Assembly: GCA_900318145.1 (NCBI GenBank)
Contig: ONJM01000002.1
Span: 274,748-338,747, forward strand
Reading direction: 5' to 3'
Origin: an uncultured Eubacteriales bacterium
Lineage (GTDB): Bacteria; Bacillota; Clostridia; Christensenellales; Aristaeellaceae
Length of the DNA: 64,000 nucleotides
Shown: positions 1 through 9,333 of the stretch, piece after piece
Numbering within the stretch: the stretch's first letter is position 1
Layout of the letters: each line of letters begins with the position of its first letter
Program-made: the position numbers and the translations under genes
Notes under the pieces: generated by a model
Told to the model about the DNA's origin: nothing
The model's database searches: none
The model's input: the letters and a program-made list of their open reading frames with translations, nothing else

Positions 1-448
1 AGCCGATCTTATCGGCAACGGCAAAAGGTATTTCATCAAACTTGCCGTCAATATACTGTTCAACCTGGTCCTGCAGCTCGTCATCCATTTTTTCACCGTT
101 GTAGTTCATCAGCTTGATGCCGTTGTCGGTGAAAGGATTATGGCTGGCGGAAATCATGACGCCGCAGTCGAACCCTTCTGTCCGGGTAATATAGCTGACG
201 CAGGGTGTTGTGGTTACATGAAGCAGGTAAACATCCGCGCCGGAGGAAGTGATACCGGCGGCCAGTGCGTTTTCATACATGTAGGAAGATCTGCGGGTAT
301 CCTTGCCGATAACGATCTTCGCTTTGTCGTCAAGGTGCTTTTTGCTGTAGTACCAGCCGAGGAAGCGGCCGATTTTGAACGCGTGTTCTGCTGTCAGGTC
401 CGTGCCGGCTTTGCCGCGGAAACCGTCTGTTCCGAAATATTTACCCAT
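1..448 (-). CDS. glmM: Phosphoglucosamine mutase, N-terminal part (runs off the window)
   Basis: GlmM converts glucosamine-6-phosphate to glucosamine-1-phosphate, feeding UDP-GlcNAc for peptidoglycan. About 149 residues are present; the rest lies beyond base 1. The N-terminus reads MGKYFGTDGFRG, the usual GlmM opening, and the phosphoserine loop ISASHNPFTDNG follows near residues 99-110 with Ser102 as the expected phosphorylated residue. Start chosen at the ATG behind a GGAGGT site 7 bases upstream. A TTGACA-17-TATAAT promoter lies just upstream, so this is probably the first gene of its unit. A phosphomannomutase/phosphoglucomutase relative is possible, but the N-terminus favours GlmM. Confidence 0.88.
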   Translation of the reverse strand, partial: MGKYFGTDGFRGKAGTDLTAEHAFKIGRFLGWYYSKKHLDDKAKIVIGKDTRRSSYMYENALAAGITSSGADVYLLHVTTTPCVSYITRTEGFDCGVMISASHNPFTDNGIKLMNYNGEKMDDELQDQVEQYIDGKFDEIPFAVADKIG

Positions 449-504
449 ACTCTACCTCCGGTTAAAGTCTCCGGAATTAATCCGGATATCCCAAAATCAG
501 ATGT

Positions 505-533
505 ATTATAACGTCTTATATTTAGTTTGTCAA
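505..533 (-). promoter_or_regulatory. Promoter for glmM
   Basis: On the minus strand TTGACA (528-533) and TATAAT (505-510) are separated by 17 bases, a full consensus sigma-A promoter about 55 bases ahead of the glmM start. Confidence 0.85.
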
Positions 534-589
534 CATGAACAGGTTCTGTTCTTCTCAGGTTTGAAATTTTCTCACTGTATTGTTATTTG

Positions 590-632
590 AAAAAGAAAAA
601 CGGACTGATTCAGGCCGGCCGCCGTTTTCTTT
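590..632 (-). terminator. Terminator of the flippase-like gene
   Basis: Reading the minus strand, AAAACGG and CCGTTTT flank a GC-rich loop and are followed by TTCTTTTT. The left arm overlaps the last codons of the gene at 610-1650. Confidence 0.55.
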
Positions 633-1650
633 TTTCTCTTCGAAGAATGATTTTTTCCAGCAAAACCATTCCCACACCCACAATCAGGAAGATATAAAAT
701 GTGAAGAACCGCCAGGTCAGCAGCGCCATTCCAATGGTTCCGTTCAGGAATATCTTCCCGAAATACAGCACAAATCCGCCTTCCTGGGCACCGCTGGCGC
801 CGGGCAGCGGTGTATAGCTCGCACTGACATACAGCATGCAGCTCAGTGTAAGCAGCTGGTACCAGTGTGTACCGTGCTGCCCGAATGCGTGATATACGAA
901 AATAACAGTGCCCGTCATAGCAAGCAGGCTGATAAAGCTGCATAGGAACTGAATCGTGATCTGCCCCGGACGCTTCAGCAGGTCGTGCATTGCTTTGTTA
1001 TATGTATCAAGCACTTCCGTCACTTTTTCAATACATGCTTCTTTTTTTCTGATCAGATGAATTCTGTACATCAGGCTGATCAACCAGATTGCGAATTTCT
1101 GAATCCAGTTCCGCTTCCAGGTGGCCAGCATGATCAGGGGAATAACGGAGAAATTAATCAGCCAGCCGACGCGGACCACCCATATAACACCGCCGAGCTG
1201 CTCGTAGGCGAAGGAACGGTTGAAGAGAAACAGCACCAGGCTCATCATGCAGATAATGAACTGATTCGCGAAAAAACGGATGGTCACGGCCATCGTACCG
1301 TAGCCTACCGGAATTCCGGCTTTCCGCAGAGAGTTCACCTGCATGGGCTGCCCGCCTGCGGCGCTGGGCGTAATGTTGCTGTAATAATATCCGATCAGCG
1401 CGACGTTAATTGTTCTTCCAATGCTGATTTTGAATTTTTCCCTCCGAAGGTAGCACCAGTAATTCATTCCGTCGAAAAAAGTGCAGACAACCCAGCACCC
1501 GAATATTCCGGCCACCCACAGCATATCCAGCTGTGCGATTGTTCCCCAGGCGTCCTTCAGCTCCGCGTTGCTGAACGCAATAAAAAGCACAGCGGTTACG
1601 GAAGCAGCTATGAAGAGAAAACTCAGGAACTTTTTGAGTTTCGACGTCAT
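610..1650 (-). CDS. Lysylphosphatidylglycerol synthase transmembrane / flippase-like protein (YbhN type)
   Basis: A 346-residue integral membrane protein with about eight hydrophobic segments, the pattern of the LPG-synthase transmembrane region family (UPF0104/YbhN). These proteins lack the soluble aminoacyl-transferase domain of MprF and are thought to move lipids or lipid-linked molecules across the membrane. The family-typical stretch SNITPSAAGGQPMQ lies near residues 92-105 and TPLPGASGAQEGG near residue 280. The ATG at 1650 is preferred over upstream starts because AAGGAGG sits directly before it. It has its own TTGACA-17-TAAAAT promoter and is a single-gene unit. Substrate is unknown. 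Confidence 0.75.
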   Translation of the reverse strand: MTSKLKKFLSFLFIAASVTAVLFIAFSNAELKDAWGTIAQLDMLWVAGIFGCWVVCTFFDGMNYWCYLRREKFKISIGRTINVALIGYYYSNITPSAAGGQPMQVNSLRKAGIPVGYGTMAVTIRFFANQFIICMMSLVLFLFNRSFAYEQLGGVIWVVRVGWLINFSVIPLIMLATWKRNWIQKFAIWLISLMYRIHLIRKKEACIEKVTEVLDTYNKAMHDLLKRPGQITIQFLCSFISLLAMTGTVIFVYHAFGQHGTHWYQLLTLSCMLYVSASYTPLPGASGAQEGGFVLYFGKIFLNGTIGMALLTWRFFTFYIFLIVGVGMVLLEKIILRREKRKRRPA

Positions 1651-1706
1651 GCTGTCCTCCTTGCAATCCGCTGCTCTGTACGTTGCCGGTTGTTTCCCGG
1701 ATTGAA

Positions 1707-1735
1707 ATTTTATAATAATTAACAATTATTGTCAA
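1707..1735 (-). promoter_or_regulatory. Promoter for the flippase-like gene
   Basis: Minus strand TTGACA (1730-1735), 17-base spacer, TAAAAT (1707-1712). It lies in the short gap behind the glycosidase gene and gives a leader of about 50 bases. Confidence 0.75.
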
Positions 1736-1740
1736 AATAT

Positions 1741-4700
1741 TCACCGGTTCATCCGTACGAACCTGAAGGATTCGAAATCGAAACTGCTTCCGGGAAGAAA
1801 TATGAAGGATACAGTACATTCGCCTCCGGGAACCTGAACGCCAAATACCTGTTCATCCCCGCCGTCTCCGCGGAAATTGGCGATGCTGACTGTTTCCACG
1901 CCGTTTCCGTTCTTTATGCGTACAGTCACGGCGTTGATCTTAAGCTCTGTTCTGCCCCTGAGAAGCAGGCGGTATGATTCGTCTGCCATGAAGTTCATGC
2001 CCCGGAAGATCAGGCTAACGTTATTGCCGATCCTGGTTACGCTGTTTCCGTCAGGCACGAAGGAATCTCCATAAATCTCGTCTGCCTCCCCGGCGTAAAG
2101 GAGCATTTCAGAACGCTCCTGTTTTTCAAAGCGGAAACCTTTCATATGGACTTTCTTTTCCATGCTGAAGCAAAGCGTATGGATTCCCTTCAGCCGGTAC
2201 GGCAGACGGTATGTTTCTTCCTGGTATTGATTCCAGATGCTGGGTTTTTCATAATGCAGCGTCGCGATCTTTCTGCCGCCGTTCCTTGGATCCCCGTCTG
2301 TCAGTTCGATCTCATAGGGTTTTCCGTCCAGTGCGAAAATGGGCAGAATCAGGGTATCGGATCCTGTATCACCGAAATCAACCCTGCTGAAGCCGGCCAT
2401 GCTCAATCCGTCCCGCGCGAAAGCGATTCCTTTTTCATTCCCGGTTCCGATATCGCCTTCATGGAGATCATACAGCCCTGCGCTGATAAATTCATATGGA
2501 TTCAGGGAGGGATTTCCGATCCCCTTCGCTGTGAATTCAATCTGGCTGATGATCTCGTAATGATCCGGTGTGTTTCCTCCCAGCGCTCGCAGGTAAAAAC
2601 TGCCGTCTCCGTTCGCGGTCACACGGACGGCATCCCCCTCCGTTTCAAGGCAGGCAAAGGGCGATATGATCCCCGCTTCGTTTGTAATCTCCCAGGCAAC
2701 AGGCTGGCCCTGCGCGTTCTCCGGAATCTGTTTCCAACGGAAAACGCAGGTCGGATTTTGCTTTGTAAGACAGCGCTCACCTTCCGCGCGTATCTCGATT
2801 TTCCGCACCGGGATCTTTTCATCTCCGCCTTCGCGGGTAACCTGCAGCAGACAGGAACTCCCCTCCGTTTTATTGCACGGAACTACAGGAATTCTTATTT
2901 CTGCATGAAGTCCTGCGGTATTTCGCACGCGGATGAGCGCGTCTTCGGTTTTACCGTTCGATCCGGCGACAATCAGCAGCTTTCCGCCGAAAAGCCTTCT
3001 GCTGCTCTGCTTATATCCGTCCGGATCGGTGGAATCGCCGTTATCGGTTCCCAGCAGTCTGGCGCCGCCTTCTGCGGATACAAAAATGCGGTCCCTGGCG
3101 TTTTCAACCGGATTTCCGTATGCGTCCTCAGCCTGTACCGTGATAAAGGCAAGATCATTCCCGTCTCCCCGAATCACCGGCTCTTCCGGAACAAGCTTCA
3201 GCGAAGCAGTATCCCCGCTGGTCCTGCGCACGTCTTCTGCAAGGATCTGGCCGTCTGACCCGTATGCCCTGGCACGGATTTCTCCGGCTTCATAGGGTAT
3301 TTTCCATACCGGCAGGCATGAATTGACGTCATCCTGCCGGACGTTCTTTTCGCCCAGGGATCTTCCGTTCAGCAGCAATTCAACCCGCGGGTAATTGGTC
3401 ATTACCGGAATGTCAATCAGCTGTCCCGGATTCCAGTCCCAGCTGACACCGATATGCAGCACTTTTTCCCTGCTCCAGAAGCTTTTGAACAGGTAGTAGG
3501 AATCCTTCGGGAAGCATGCTGTATCCGTCTGTCCGAAATAACAGTTTCTGGTATGATACGGTGTGGGCTCGCCGATATAGTCGATGCCGCTCCAGATAAA
3601 CTGGCCCATGCTGTATCCGCACGCCAGATCATTTACTAGGATCTCCTGAAGCTTTTCGGCTCCCCAGCTTGTATTGCTGTTGCCGAGCGCGCTGCACTGC
3701 AGATCCGATTCGCTCATAATGCTCTTTTCTATCGGAAAATGGTATATGCCGCGGCTGCTCAGCACACTTGCCGTTTCGCTGCCGTAAATGACCCAGTCCG
3801 GATGTTTCCGGTGATGTTCCTCGTAGTATTTTTCACCGTAATTGTATCCGGCGATTTTGACGACATCCGCGCACCGCTGACCGCCTTCCCAGGGCATGTA
3901 ATTGCATCCGAAAGTCACGGCAGCATGTCCTTCCGGATCGTGTGACCGCACCTGATTCATCAGCATCGTGCATACTTCCGTGCCGCGCAGATCAGCATGC
4001 ATGTCGTAGATTTCATTGCCGATGGACCACATCACAACGCAGGGATGACGCCGGTCGCGCCGGATCCACAGCGCGACATCCTCTGCTTCGCAGGTCGGGA
4101 AAAAGCGCGCATAATCGAACTCCGTCTTCGGTCTTTCCCACATGTCGAACGCTTCATCCACGACAAGAATCCCCATTACATCGCACAGATCAAGCAATTC
4201 GGAAGCGGGCGGGTTGTGGGAAGTACGCAGCGCGTTTGCTCCCATTTCCTTCATCAGCTGCAGCTGGCGCCGCGCCGCTTTTTCATGAAAAGCAGCCCCG
4301 AGGCACCCAAGATCGTGATGAAGGCAGACACCTTTCAGCTTAAGAGGATTTCCGTTCAACAGAAATCCGCGGTCAGGAGAGAATTCCGTGGTGCGCAGTC
4401 CGAACCGGATTTCATCCGTTTCTTTACCATAAGTATAGCGGAGAATATATACCGTCGGGTGATCCGGTTCCCAGGCTTTTGCGCCGGAAAGACGGATTGA
4501 AAGGGAAATCACCCCATGATCACTTTCTGTTTTTCCCCTTCCGATCGGCACTCCGTCATTGTCCAGAGCCTCACAGAAAAACGGAACCCGGTCTGTTCCG
4601 GACGTTTCCGCGGTAATCCGAAGCGTCCATCCGCCGTCTTCATATTTCTCCGAAAAGTAAAAACTGTCCGGAACGATATGATCTTCCGGAAGTTCAAGCA

Positions 4701-5109
4701 AATGGACATTCCGGAAGATGCCGCTTCCTGAATACCATCTGGAATTGGGGCTTTGATGGCGGATATGAACCAGGATCGTGTTTTCGCCGTTCCGGAGCCG
4801 TTCCGTCAGGTTCACCGTGAAAGCAGTGTATCCGTACGCATGGCTGCATATAATTTCACCGTTCAGAAGCACATCGCAGTCCATATAGACACCGTCAAAG
4901 GAAAGGATTGTGCATCCGTCGTTATTCCCGCATAAAAGCTTTCTCCGGTACCATGCGTCAGCTGTTTCATACAGGTCGCCGTTTTGCCAGATCAGCCAGT
5001 CGTGCGGAAGATCAACCGCCTTCCATCCGTTTGCGCCGTCAGCTTCCGGCAGGGTGCTTCCGGATGGGAGCTTAAGATATTCCCATCCGTCATTCAGCAG
5101 CTTCTTCAT
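1741..5109 (-). CDS. Glycoside hydrolase family 2 protein (beta-galactosidase/beta-glucuronidase-like)
   Basis: A 1122-residue GH2 glycosidase expected to release non-reducing terminal beta-linked sugars. The order is a jelly-roll sugar-binding domain (about 1-165), immunoglobulin-like domain, TIM barrel (about 255-560), then Ig-like modules and C-terminal beta-rich domains. The acid/base Glu is in SIGNEIYD (E366) and the probable nucleophile in YGSETAS (E445). No signal peptide is visible, so it is probably cytoplasmic and acts on imported oligosaccharides. An ATG at 5127 overlaps the gpsA stop, but the ATG at 5109 has AGGAGGGG five bases upstream and is preferred. It is the last gene of a DUF1934-gpsA-GH2 unit. 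Exact sugar specificity cannot be read from the sequence. Confidence 0.88.
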   Translation of the reverse strand: MKKLLNDGWEYLKLPSGSTLPEADGANGWKAVDLPHDWLIWQNGDLYETADAWYRRKLLCGNNDGCTILSFDGVYMDCDVLLNGEIICSHAYGYTAFTVNLTERLRNGENTILVHIRHQSPNSRWYSGSGIFRNVHLLELPEDHIVPDSFYFSEKYEDGGWTLRITAETSGTDRVPFFCEALDNDGVPIGRGKTESDHGVISLSIRLSGAKAWEPDHPTVYILRYTYGKETDEIRFGLRTTEFSPDRGFLLNGNPLKLKGVCLHHDLGCLGAAFHEKAARRQLQLMKEMGANALRTSHNPPASELLDLCDVMGILVVDEAFDMWERPKTEFDYARFFPTCEAEDVALWIRRDRRHPCVVMWSIGNEIYDMHADLRGTEVCTMLMNQVRSHDPEGHAAVTFGCNYMPWEGGQRCADVVKIAGYNYGEKYYEEHHRKHPDWVIYGSETASVLSSRGIYHFPIEKSIMSESDLQCSALGNSNTSWGAEKLQEILVNDLACGYSMGQFIWSGIDYIGEPTPYHTRNCYFGQTDTACFPKDSYYLFKSFWSREKVLHIGVSWDWNPGQLIDIPVMTNYPRVELLLNGRSLGEKNVRQDDVNSCLPVWKIPYEAGEIRARAYGSDGQILAEDVRRTSGDTASLKLVPEEPVIRGDGNDLAFITVQAEDAYGNPVENARDRIFVSAEGGARLLGTDNGDSTDPDGYKQSSRRLFGGKLLIVAGSNGKTEDALIRVRNTAGLHAEIRIPVVPCNKTEGSSCLLQVTREGGDEKIPVRKIEIRAEGERCLTKQNPTCVFRWKQIPENAQGQPVAWEITNEAGIISPFACLETEGDAVRVTANGDGSFYLRALGGNTPDHYEIISQIEFTAKGIGNPSLNPYEFISAGLYDLHEGDIGTGNEKGIAFARDGLSMAGFSRVDFGDTGSDTLILPIFALDGKPYEIELTDGDPRNGGRKIATLHYEKPSIWNQYQEETYRLPYRLKGIHTLCFSMEKKVHMKGFRFEKQERSEMLLYAGEADEIYGDSFVPDGNSVTRIGNNVSLIFRGMNFMADESYRLLLRGRTELKINAVTVRIKNGNGVETVSIANFRGDGGDEQVFGVQVPGGECTVSFIFLPGSSFDFESFRFVRMNR

Positions 5110-5123
5110 GTTCCCCTCCTGTT

Positions 5124-6128
5124 TCATATGTTTTCCTGTTTCAGTTCTCTGCCCATCAGGTTCTGCACGATTCCTTTCGGATCCGCACCTTCCTGGATAA
5201 CTTCACGCACCGCGCTGATTACAGGCATGTCCATCCTGTATTTTTCGCACAGGCGTATCGCTGCAGGCAGCGCGTTGACTCCTTCGACAACCATGCCGAT
5301 CTGCCTGAGAGCGTCCTGAGGTTTCACACCCTGTCCGATGAGGATTCCGGCCCGGTTGTTTCTGCTGTGATTGCTCGTGGCGGTAACAATCAGGTCACCG
5401 ATTCCGGCAAGTCCGAAGAAAGTACGTTCACGGCAGCCCATGGCGAGGCCCAGCCGCCGGATTTCCTCCATCCCGCGCGTAATCAGAGCAGCCCGTGTAT
5501 TGTCCCCATATCCAAGCCCTTTCGCAATGCCTACCGCAAGAGCTTCCACATTTTTCAGCGCGCCGCAGATCTGCACACCCCGCTTATCCGTATTGGTATA
5601 CGGACGGATACAGGATCCTTCAAAAAGCTTCTGTACCGCTGCGGTGATTTCCGGATCATCTCCGGCGACGACGATCAGCGTGGGCATATCCCGCGCCACT
5701 TCCTCAGCATGCGTCGGGCCGCTGATCGCCACGGTAACCGGCATTTCAGCGCCGTTTCGTACGGTTTCGTCCTCAATCACCTCAGTCAGCGTCATCAGCG
5801 TATCACTTTCGATTCCCTTGGATGCGTTGACCCATACGGGTTTATTTTTCAGGTGGGCCGAAAACAGCGCGGCCGTGTCACGGACATATACGGAGGGAAC
5901 CGCATTCAGCAGGAATTCCGCGTTGTCCGCTGCTTCGGCCGGATCGGATGTAAATATGATGCTGTCAGGAATCCGGACACCGGGAAGGTTTGGCGCTTCC
6001 CGCGTTTCCGCGAGCTTTTCTGCTTCTTCCTTAAATTTGCTCCATACGGTTACGGTGCTCCCGTTTTCCGAAAGAACCTTTGCAAGGGCAATCCCCCATG
6101 TACCGGAGCCAAGTACGGTAATATTCAT
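5124..6128 (-). CDS. gpsA: Glycerol-3-phosphate dehydrogenase [NAD(P)+]
   Basis: GpsA reduces dihydroxyacetone phosphate to sn-glycerol-3-phosphate for phospholipid synthesis in the cytoplasm. At 334 residues it matches the family length. The Rossmann motif GSGTWGIALA is at residues 7-16, SGPTHAEEVA near 139-148, and the catalytic lysine stretch CGALKNVEALAVG near 190. The start overlaps the stop of the DUF1934 gene by four bases (ATGA), indicating translational coupling. Confidence 0.96.
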   Translation of the reverse strand: MNITVLGSGTWGIALAKVLSENGSTVTVWSKFKEEAEKLAETREAPNLPGVRIPDSIIFTSDPAEAADNAEFLLNAVPSVYVRDTAALFSAHLKNKPVWVNASKGIESDTLMTLTEVIEDETVRNGAEMPVTVAISGPTHAEEVARDMPTLIVVAGDDPEITAAVQKLFEGSCIRPYTNTDKRGVQICGALKNVEALAVGIAKGLGYGDNTRAALITRGMEEIRRLGLAMGCRERTFFGLAGIGDLIVTATSNHSRNNRAGILIGQGVKPQDALRQIGMVVEGVNALPAAIRLCEKYRMDMPVISAVREVIQEGADPKGIVQNLMGRELKQENI

Positions 6129-6586
6129 TGAACTGTTTCACTCCCGTCCGCTTTGTATTCCAGGTGCAGTTCGTTGGTGGAAGCATATGCCCCCTGAATA
6201 TCCAGCTGATATTTCAGATGTACGGAGCCTTTCGTTTCTCCGATGCTGCAGCGGACACCCCTGGAAAAAACAGCCATATCCATGTTTCCGTAAGGGGTTC
6301 TGTAAACGCCCTCATACCTTTGTTCAGGTACAAAAACCATTGTATTTGAGTAATCACCTTCCCGTGTCATGGTTACCCGATCCTTCTGCATGGACAGTGT
6401 AATCAGGGAGGATGTGATTTCGCCGGTATCTTCATCTTCCTGGGATTCCGTATATTCAAGTACGGCGCTGCCTTCGTCTCCGATCGACAGCCTCCCTTTT
6501 GTCATAAACTGAATCGGAAAATCAGGGGTCTGGTCATACCTTGCGATGGCAAGCAGGTTAATCAGCACAGATTTCTCTCTGGTCAT
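6125..6586 (-). CDS. DUF1934 domain protein (YwiB-like)
   Basis: A 153-residue soluble protein matching the DUF1934 beta-barrel family (B. subtilis YwiB), whose function is not established. Visible are the N-terminal strand MTREKSVLINL and the later SRGVRCSIGETKGSVHLKYQLDI segment typical of the family (shown here in part). It is the first gene of the unit with gpsA and the GH2 enzyme; the start follows GGAAGGAG and a TTGCGA-17-TAGAAT promoter. Confidence 0.8.
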   Translation of the reverse strand: MTREKSVLINLLAIARYDQTPDFPIQFMTKGRLSIGDEGSAVLEYTESQEDEDTGEITSSLITLSMQKDRVTMTREGDYSNTMVFVPEQRYEGVYRTPYGNMDMAVFSRGVRCSIGETKGSVHLKYQLDIQGAYASTNELHLEYKADGSETVQ

Positions 6587-6616
6587 ATTCCGTTCACACT
6601 CCTTCCATCACTTTTT

Positions 6617-6645
6617 ATTCTACAACGATCAATCTTTCTTCGCAA
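6617..6645 (-). promoter_or_regulatory. Promoter for the DUF1934-gpsA-GH2 unit
   Basis: Minus strand TTGCGA (6640-6645) and TAGAAT (6617-6622) with a 17-base spacer, about 30 bases before the start codon. Confidence 0.6.
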
Positions 6646-6722
6646 GAAAAACAGATTTCCTTCCCTTGCCTTTTTCCCTTCCCCGGTATATCATTTCCCC
6701 ATCAATCAATCCGGAGGCTGGC

Positions 6723-7592
6723 ATGAAAATCAGGGCTTATGCGAAAATCAACTGGTCGCTCGATATTACCGGCGTCCGTTCAGACGGATATCATCTGATG
6801 GATATGGTTATGCAGCCTGTTTCCATTTCAGATGAAATCGAACTGATTCCCGCCCCAGGCCTTGAAATCGAGACAGACGGATATCCGCCGTCCCGGGCTG
6901 ATTCTTCCAATCTGGCCTGGCGCGCCGCGGAACTGCTTCGCAGGGAATGCAATGTAGCCTCCGGCGTAAGGATCCGCCTTCATAAAAACATTCCCATGGG
7001 CGCCGGCCTCGGCGGCGGAAGTGCGGATGCCGCAGGCGTGCTTAAAGGTCTGAACACATTCTGGAAACTGAATATTCCGCAGGAAAGGCTGGAATCCATC
7101 GGTCTTTCCCTCGGTGCCGATGTTCCGTTCTGCCTGCGCGGCGGTCTGGTCCGTACCCGCGGAATCGGCGAACTGCTTGAAAACCAGGTATGCGGAATCA
7201 ATTACTGGCTTCTTGTATTTCAGCCCTGCCGGGCACTGAGCACCCGCGAAATCTTCAAAGCATATCACGAGGTGGATTCCGTCCGGCATCCGGATACCGA
7301 AAATGTGCTGAATGCTCTTTCTTCAGGAAATCCCGCTCTGCTTGCTTCTTCGGTTTTCAACGTGCTGGAATCTGTTTCTTCCGCTTCCTGCCCTGAAATA
7401 CCTGAAGCTGTTTCAGAGCTCCTTTCGGCCGGAGCTTTTGCGGCACGGATGACGGGCAGCGGCAGCGCCGTGTTCGGCGTGTTCCGGTCCCGGAAAACCG
7501 CAGAAAGCGCAAAGTTGCTTCTGATGCGTCGTTATCATAACATTCACCTTTGCCATACGCAGTCGGACAGCGTACGGATTATGGAGGAATAA
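6723..7592 (+). CDS. ispE: 4-diphosphocytidyl-2-C-methyl-D-erythritol kinase
   Basis: IspE phosphorylates CDP-methylerythritol in the non-mevalonate isoprenoid pathway. The 289-residue protein starts MKIRAYAKINWSLDI, the family N-terminus with the substrate-binding Lys/Asn, and has the GHMP-kinase ATP loop PMGAGLGGGSADAAG near residues 92-106 and a C-terminal MTGSGSAVFG glycine motif. The frame is open upstream, but the ATG at 6723 follows CCGGAGG and matches the family start. The next gene begins two bases after the stop. Confidence 0.96.
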   Translation: MKIRAYAKINWSLDITGVRSDGYHLMDMVMQPVSISDEIELIPAPGLEIETDGYPPSRADSSNLAWRAAELLRRECNVASGVRIRLHKNIPMGAGLGGGSADAAGVLKGLNTFWKLNIPQERLESIGLSLGADVPFCLRGGLVRTRGIGELLENQVCGINYWLLVFQPCRALSTREIFKAYHEVDSVRHPDTENVLNALSSGNPALLASSVFNVLESVSSASCPEIPEAVSELLSAGAFAARMTGSGSAVFGVFRSRKTAESAKLLLMRRYHNIHLCHTQSDSVRIMEE

Positions 7593-7594
7593 TC

Positions 7595-8314
7595 ATGAAA
7601 AAAACGCTTGGATGTATCCGGAAAGCTGATACGGATTTCCGGATGATAGAAGACGGCGACAGGGTAGCTGTCGGCGTTTCCGGCGGGAAAGATTCTCTTC
7701 TGCTGCTCCATGCTCTTTCCCTCTACCGGAAGTTTTCGCATAAGAACTTTGAAATGTGCGCCGTTACCGTTGATAACGGAATCGGAAACCCGGACTATTC
7801 CTCCATTCAGGCGTTGTGTGATTCACTCTCCATTTCCTATTCGGTACAGAAAACGCAGATCGGGGAAATAATCTTCGGTTACCGGAAGGAAAAAAACCCC
7901 TGCGCCCTTTGCGCAAAAATGCGCCGCGCTGTACTGGCCAAGGCCTGTATTGACGCCGGATACAACAAGCTGGCCCTCGGCCATCATCGGGAGGATGCTA
8001 TTGAGACGCTGCTGCTGTCACTTTTTCATGAAGGACGTTTCCGCACTTTTCACCCTGTCACCAGAATGAGCCGCACAGGAGTCACTGTAATCCGTCCCCT
8101 CGTTTACCTTCCGGAAAGCCATGTTAAGCATATGCAGAAGGTACTGGATCTTCCGGTGCTGAAATCCTGCTGCCCGGTGGACGGAAAAACGGAGCGTGCC
8201 GAGATGAGCCGTTTTCTTTCGGAACTGAAAAAATCCTTCCCTGATGCACCGGACCGTCTCCTGCACGCTCTCCAGCATGAACCATATGAACTGTGGCAAA
8301 AGGAAGAACCCTGA
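7595..8314 (+). CDS. TtcA-like tRNA thiolation PP-loop ATPase
   Basis: A 239-residue adenine-nucleotide alpha-hydrolase with the PP-loop SGGKDSLLLLH near residue 29. A CxxC pair (CALC) follows in the middle and a further CC pair in LKSCCPVDG, the arrangement of the TtcA/TtuA family that thiolates tRNA bases using an Fe-S cluster. LGHHREDAIETLL is the family's conserved His/Asp block. The preferred ATG sits two bases after the ispE stop with GGAGGA inside ispE, so the two are co-translated. The exact modified position (C32 or another) is inferred from the family. Confidence 0.8.
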   Translation: MKKTLGCIRKADTDFRMIEDGDRVAVGVSGGKDSLLLLHALSLYRKFSHKNFEMCAVTVDNGIGNPDYSSIQALCDSLSISYSVQKTQIGEIIFGYRKEKNPCALCAKMRRAVLAKACIDAGYNKLALGHHREDAIETLLLSLFHEGRFRTFHPVTRMSRTGVTVIRPLVYLPESHVKHMQKVLDLPVLKSCCPVDGKTERAEMSRFLSELKKSFPDAPDRLLHALQHEPYELWQKEEP

Positions 8315-8358
8315 AAAACACCCTGAAGACGAGCGTATTTCTCTGAAACAGTATGATT

Positions 8359-8404
8359 AACCCTTTCTAATTTTTCTTGTTTGAAGGGTTTTTCTCTTTT
8401 TTTT
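8359..8404 (+). terminator. Terminator after the TtcA-like gene
   Basis: AACCCTT (8359-8365) pairs with AAGGGTT (8384-8390), followed by TTTCTCTTTTTTTT. The loop is long (18 bases). Confidence 0.6.
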
Positions 8405-8457
8405 CCATCGTTCACGTGATATAATAACTTGATTTGTGTTTCAAGGAGATTTTTGCT

Positions 8458-9318
8458 GTGGCTGGAAAGAAATCGAATTACAACAAGAAGTCCGGCGGCA
8501 CAGGCTTCCTGATTACCGCGGGTATCATTTTTCTCTCTTTAAAGGGTCTTCCCGGTCTTCTGCTCGGCGTCGTCATCGGTGCCGGCGTCGGAGCCATTGC
8601 GAGTATTATGGGCAGTAAGCTCGATACAACGACCCATAATAAACGTGATCTTGAGAGGCAGCGGCAGGAAGAGATTGCCCGCAAGGAAGAGGAAGAACGC
8701 CGCCGCAGGGAAGAAGCTTCCAGAATTCCGCTTACAGGGAATGAACTGGCCGATTCCGTGATTCTCAAGGGTCAGGAAATGCTCAATACGATCCGTGAAG
8801 AAAACATCGTCATTACGGACGAAACCCTTTCCGCTCAGATGGACACCCTTTGCGACAAATGTCAGCAGATTTTCCGCACGGTATCGGAAGAGCCCTCCAA
8901 AGCTCCGCATGTGCGTAAATTCATGAACTATTATCTGCCCACTACGCTGAAGGTCCTCGCAAATTACCGTACAATGCAGGAGCGCGGTGTCTCCTACTAC
9001 GAAATGCAGCAGGCGCGGGAATCCGCCGTCCGCTGCATGGATATGGTGCTGACTGCCTGTCAGAAGCAGATTGACGCGCTGCATAAGGAAAACATGCTCG
9101 ATATTTCCACCGATATTGACGTCATGGAACAGATGCTCAAACGGGACGGGTATACCGAGAATGAAATCCTCGCTAACCGGCGCGTTTCCGGAGCCCGCAC
9201 CGCTGCGGAAGCCCAGATGAGGTCTTCATCCGTTCCGATTCTGAATTTCACGGAAGACAGCCGCAGTGATGATCCCTCGGCTTCTTCTGCCGCCGGTTCA
9301 GTCCGGCAGAATAATTAA
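8458..9318 (+). CDS. XpaC-like 5-bromo-4-chloroindolyl phosphate hydrolysis family protein
   Basis: A 286-residue protein with two hydrophobic segments near the N-terminus (about 16-50), a charged Arg/Glu-rich helix (about 65-90), and a helical C-terminal domain. This is the XpaC family layout (PF10112), often encoded next to a TelA/YaaN protein as here. The family name comes from an X-phos phenotype; no hydrolase active site is visible and the true role is unknown, perhaps envelope stress. The start is a GTG behind AAGGAG; a TTG further upstream lacks a good site. A TATAAT at 8420-8425 may be its -10 box. Confidence 0.75.
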   Translation: MAGKKSNYNKKSGGTGFLITAGIIFLSLKGLPGLLLGVVIGAGVGAIASIMGSKLDTTTHNKRDLERQRQEEIARKEEEERRRREEASRIPLTGNELADSVILKGQEMLNTIREENIVITDETLSAQMDTLCDKCQQIFRTVSEEPSKAPHVRKFMNYYLPTTLKVLANYRTMQERGVSYYEMQQARESAVRCMDMVLTACQKQIDALHKENMLDISTDIDVMEQMLKRDGYTENEILANRRVSGARTAAEAQMRSSSVPILNFTEDSRSDDPSASSAAGSVRQNN

Positions 9319-9333
9319 AAGGAGGATCCTACA

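Noticed and set aside
2146-3258. A 370-codon open frame on the plus strand inside the GH2 gene
   Set aside because: Antisense shadow of a gene with clear GH2 motifs; composition biased to Phe, Arg and Cys as expected for shadows.
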